Positions 6,608-7,750 of a stretch of 7,750 nucleotides of DNA are shown here, in pieces; position 1 is the stretch's first letter; each line of letters begins with the position of its first letter. Under the pieces are notes generated by a model. That model searched no databases. It was not told the origin of the DNA and saw only the letters and a program-made list of their open reading frames with translations. The stretch is from an uncultured Mesorhizobium sp. (lineage in GTDB: Bacteria > Pseudomonadota > Alphaproteobacteria > Rhizobiales > Rhizobiaceae): NCBI GenBank assembly GCA_950071955.1, contig CATMOC010000163.1, forward strand, positions 1 to 7,750, in the 5' to 3' direction. Made by a program: the position numbers and the translations under genes.

Positions 6608-7324
6608 ATGAACAAGATCTATGCGAGCCTGGAAGAGGCACTCGACGCGGTCGGGGACGGCATGTCGGTGATGATCGGCGGCTTCGGCGGGGCCGGCGCG
6701 CCGATCGAGCTGATCCATGCGCTGGTCGATCGCTACGAGAGGACCGGTTCTCCCGGAAACCTCACGGTCGTCAACAACAATGCCGGCAACGGCGCGGTAG
6801 GCATCGCGGCGATGATCTATGCCGGCATGGTGGCCAAGATGGTCTGCTCGTTTCCGCGCTCGTCGGACCCGAAGGCCTTCACCGACAAGTATCTGGCGGG
6901 CGAAATCGAGCTCGAACTCGTACCGCAGGGGACGCTGGCGGAGCGCATCCGTGCCGGCGGGGCGGGCATCCCGGCCTTCTATACGCCCACCAGCTACGGC
7001 ACCCAGCTTGCCGAGGGAAAGCCGGTGGAGGAATTCGAAGGGCGGCCTTACGTGCGGGAGCGCTGGCTGAAGGCGGACGTGGCGCTAATCAAGGCCGAAC
7101 TCGCCGACCGCAAGGGCAACCTGACCTACCGCAAGGCGGCGCGCAATTTCTCGCCGCTGATGGCCATGGCCGCGGCCACCACGATCGTGCAGGCAAGCCG
7201 TGTCGTGGAGCCTGGCGAAATCGATCCGGAAGCCGTCATCACGCCGGGCATCTTCGTCGACCGGATCGTCGAGGTCTCCGAGCCGAAACAGGAAGAGGCG
7301 CTGCTGCGCGAGGGAGCCAAGTGA
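6608..7324 (+). CDS. pcaI: 3-oxoadipate CoA-transferase, alpha subunit
   Basis: This 238-residue subunit of the heteromeric enzyme transfers CoA from succinyl-CoA to beta-ketoadipate, the penultimate step of the beta-ketoadipate route from protocatechuate or catechol to succinyl-CoA and acetyl-CoA. The glycine-rich CoA-transferase signature GGFGGAGAP is at 24-32. Family features follow: NNNAGNG, a LVPQGTLAERIRAGGAGIPAF block, NLTYRKAARNFSPLMAMAA and the C-terminal ITPGIFVDRIVEV. Length and motif order match PcaI of pseudomonads and rhizobia, which separates it from general acetoacetate CoA-transferases with moderate certainty. Only a weak GGGA (6594-6597) precedes the ATG by ten bases. Its stop overlaps pcaJ by one base (TGATG), and expression is probably set by the divergent IclR protein through the palindromes at 6525-6559. 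Confidence 0.93.
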   Translation: MNKIYASLEEALDAVGDGMSVMIGGFGGAGAPIELIHALVDRYERTGSPGNLTVVNNNAGNGAVGIAAMIYAGMVAKMVCSFPRSSDPKAFTDKYLAGEIELELVPQGTLAERIRAGGAGIPAFYTPTSYGTQLAEGKPVEEFEGRPYVRERWLKADVALIKAELADRKGNLTYRKAARNFSPLMAMAAATTIVQASRVVEPGEIDPEAVITPGIFVDRIVEVSEPKQEEALLREGAK

Positions 7325-7750
7325 TGGTCTCGAAGCTTTCCAACGCACAGATCGCCTGGCGCGCGGCGCAGGATCTGCCCGACGGCGCCTACGTGAACCT
7401 CGGCATCGGCTTTCCCGAAATGATCGCCACCTTCAAGCCGAAGGGGCGCGAGGTGGTCTACCACACCGAGAACGGCATCCTCGACTTTGGCGAAGCGCCG
7501 CCGGCCGGACAGGAGGACTGGGACCTGATCAATGCCGGCAAGAAGGCTGTGACGCTGAACGCGGGGGCGGCCTTTTTCCACCACGCCGACTCCTTCGCCA
7601 TGGTGCGCGGCGGTCATCTCGACGTCGCGGTGCTCGGCGCCTACGAGGTCGCCGAGACCGGCGATCTCGCCAACTGGAGCACCGGCCCGAAATCGGTGCC
7701 CGCGGTCGGCGGCGCGATGGACCTCGTGCATGGGGCGAAGCAGGTCTGGG
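7324..7750 (+). CDS. pcaJ: 3-oxoadipate CoA-transferase, beta subunit (5' part)
   Basis: The first 142 codons are visible; the gene runs off the right edge, and family members are usually 210-260 residues. This subunit carries the catalytic glutamate that forms the CoA thioester: here Glu49 in HTENGILDFG, matching the usual SENGxLGxG motif with Thr for Ser and Asp-Phe for the second Gly region. Other family blocks are AYVNLGIGFPEMIA (22-35), DLINAGKKAVTL, AFFHHADSFAMVRGGHLDVA and GDLANWSTGPKSVPAVGGAM. A strong GAGGGAG (7310-7316) lies seven bases before the ATG, inside the end of pcaI, and the two genes overlap by one base, as expected for subunits made in equal amounts. In rhizobia pcaF (thiolase) often follows; it would lie outside the window. 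Confidence 0.94.
   Translation, partial: MVSKLSNAQIAWRAAQDLPDGAYVNLGIGFPEMIATFKPKGREVVYHTENGILDFGEAPPAGQEDWDLINAGKKAVTLNAGAAFFHHADSFAMVRGGHLDVAVLGAYEVAETGDLANWSTGPKSVPAVGGAMDLVHGAKQVW

Noticed and set aside
6002..6718. A 238-codon - strand frame covering iclR and the start of pcaI
   Set aside because: It is out of frame with the clear IclR protein and would run through the divergent control region; Arg-rich shadow composition.

Overview
The window is GC-rich, tightly packed alphaproteobacterial DNA. The gene content, the IclR-pcaIJ arrangement and the GC-rich palindromic intergenic repeats fit the Rhizobiales best (a Mesorhizobium or Phyllobacteriaceae-like genome). That placement is inference from recognised protein families and style; no database was searched. 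I see no rRNA, tRNA, CRISPR array, transposase or phage gene.

Left part (1-5077, + strand): a sugar-uptake and hydrolysis operon. It runs from the 3' end of a first inner-membrane ABC permease, through a second MalG-type permease (165-1217) and a MalK/UgpC-type ATPase (1217-2320), to a cytoplasmic family GH31 alpha-glycosidase (2723-5077). The substrate-binding protein is presumably further left, outside the window. The logic is import of an oligosaccharide or glycoside followed by cleavage inside the cell. Between the ATPase and the glycosidase lies a small unrecognised gene (2334-2699) with clearly lower GC content than its neighbours, probably a later arrival.

Middle part (5078-5700): about 620 bases with no credible gene, between two convergent transcription units. 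It is a patchwork of GC-rich inverted repeats and hairpins. The first of these supplies the last codons and the stop codon of the glycosidase. The last is a strong stem just beyond the end of the iclR gene.

Right part (5701-7750): a beta-ketoadipate pathway module. An IclR-family regulator of PcaR/PcaU type (- strand, 5701-6516) is divergent from pcaI (6608-7324) and pcaJ (7324 to the right edge), the two subunits of 3-oxoadipate CoA-transferase. The 91-base divergent control region holds one perfect 15-base palindrome and a second, weaker palindrome 22 bases away, plus a likely iclR promoter overlapping both. The regulator most likely senses a pathway intermediate such as beta-ketoadipate and controls both itself and pcaIJ.

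I do not see a clearly new biological system. The items most worth a second look are the twin-operator control region, the possible leaderless iclR transcript, the low-GC gene in the sugar operon, the atypical GH31 nucleophile motif, and the structured non-coding block at 5083-5700.
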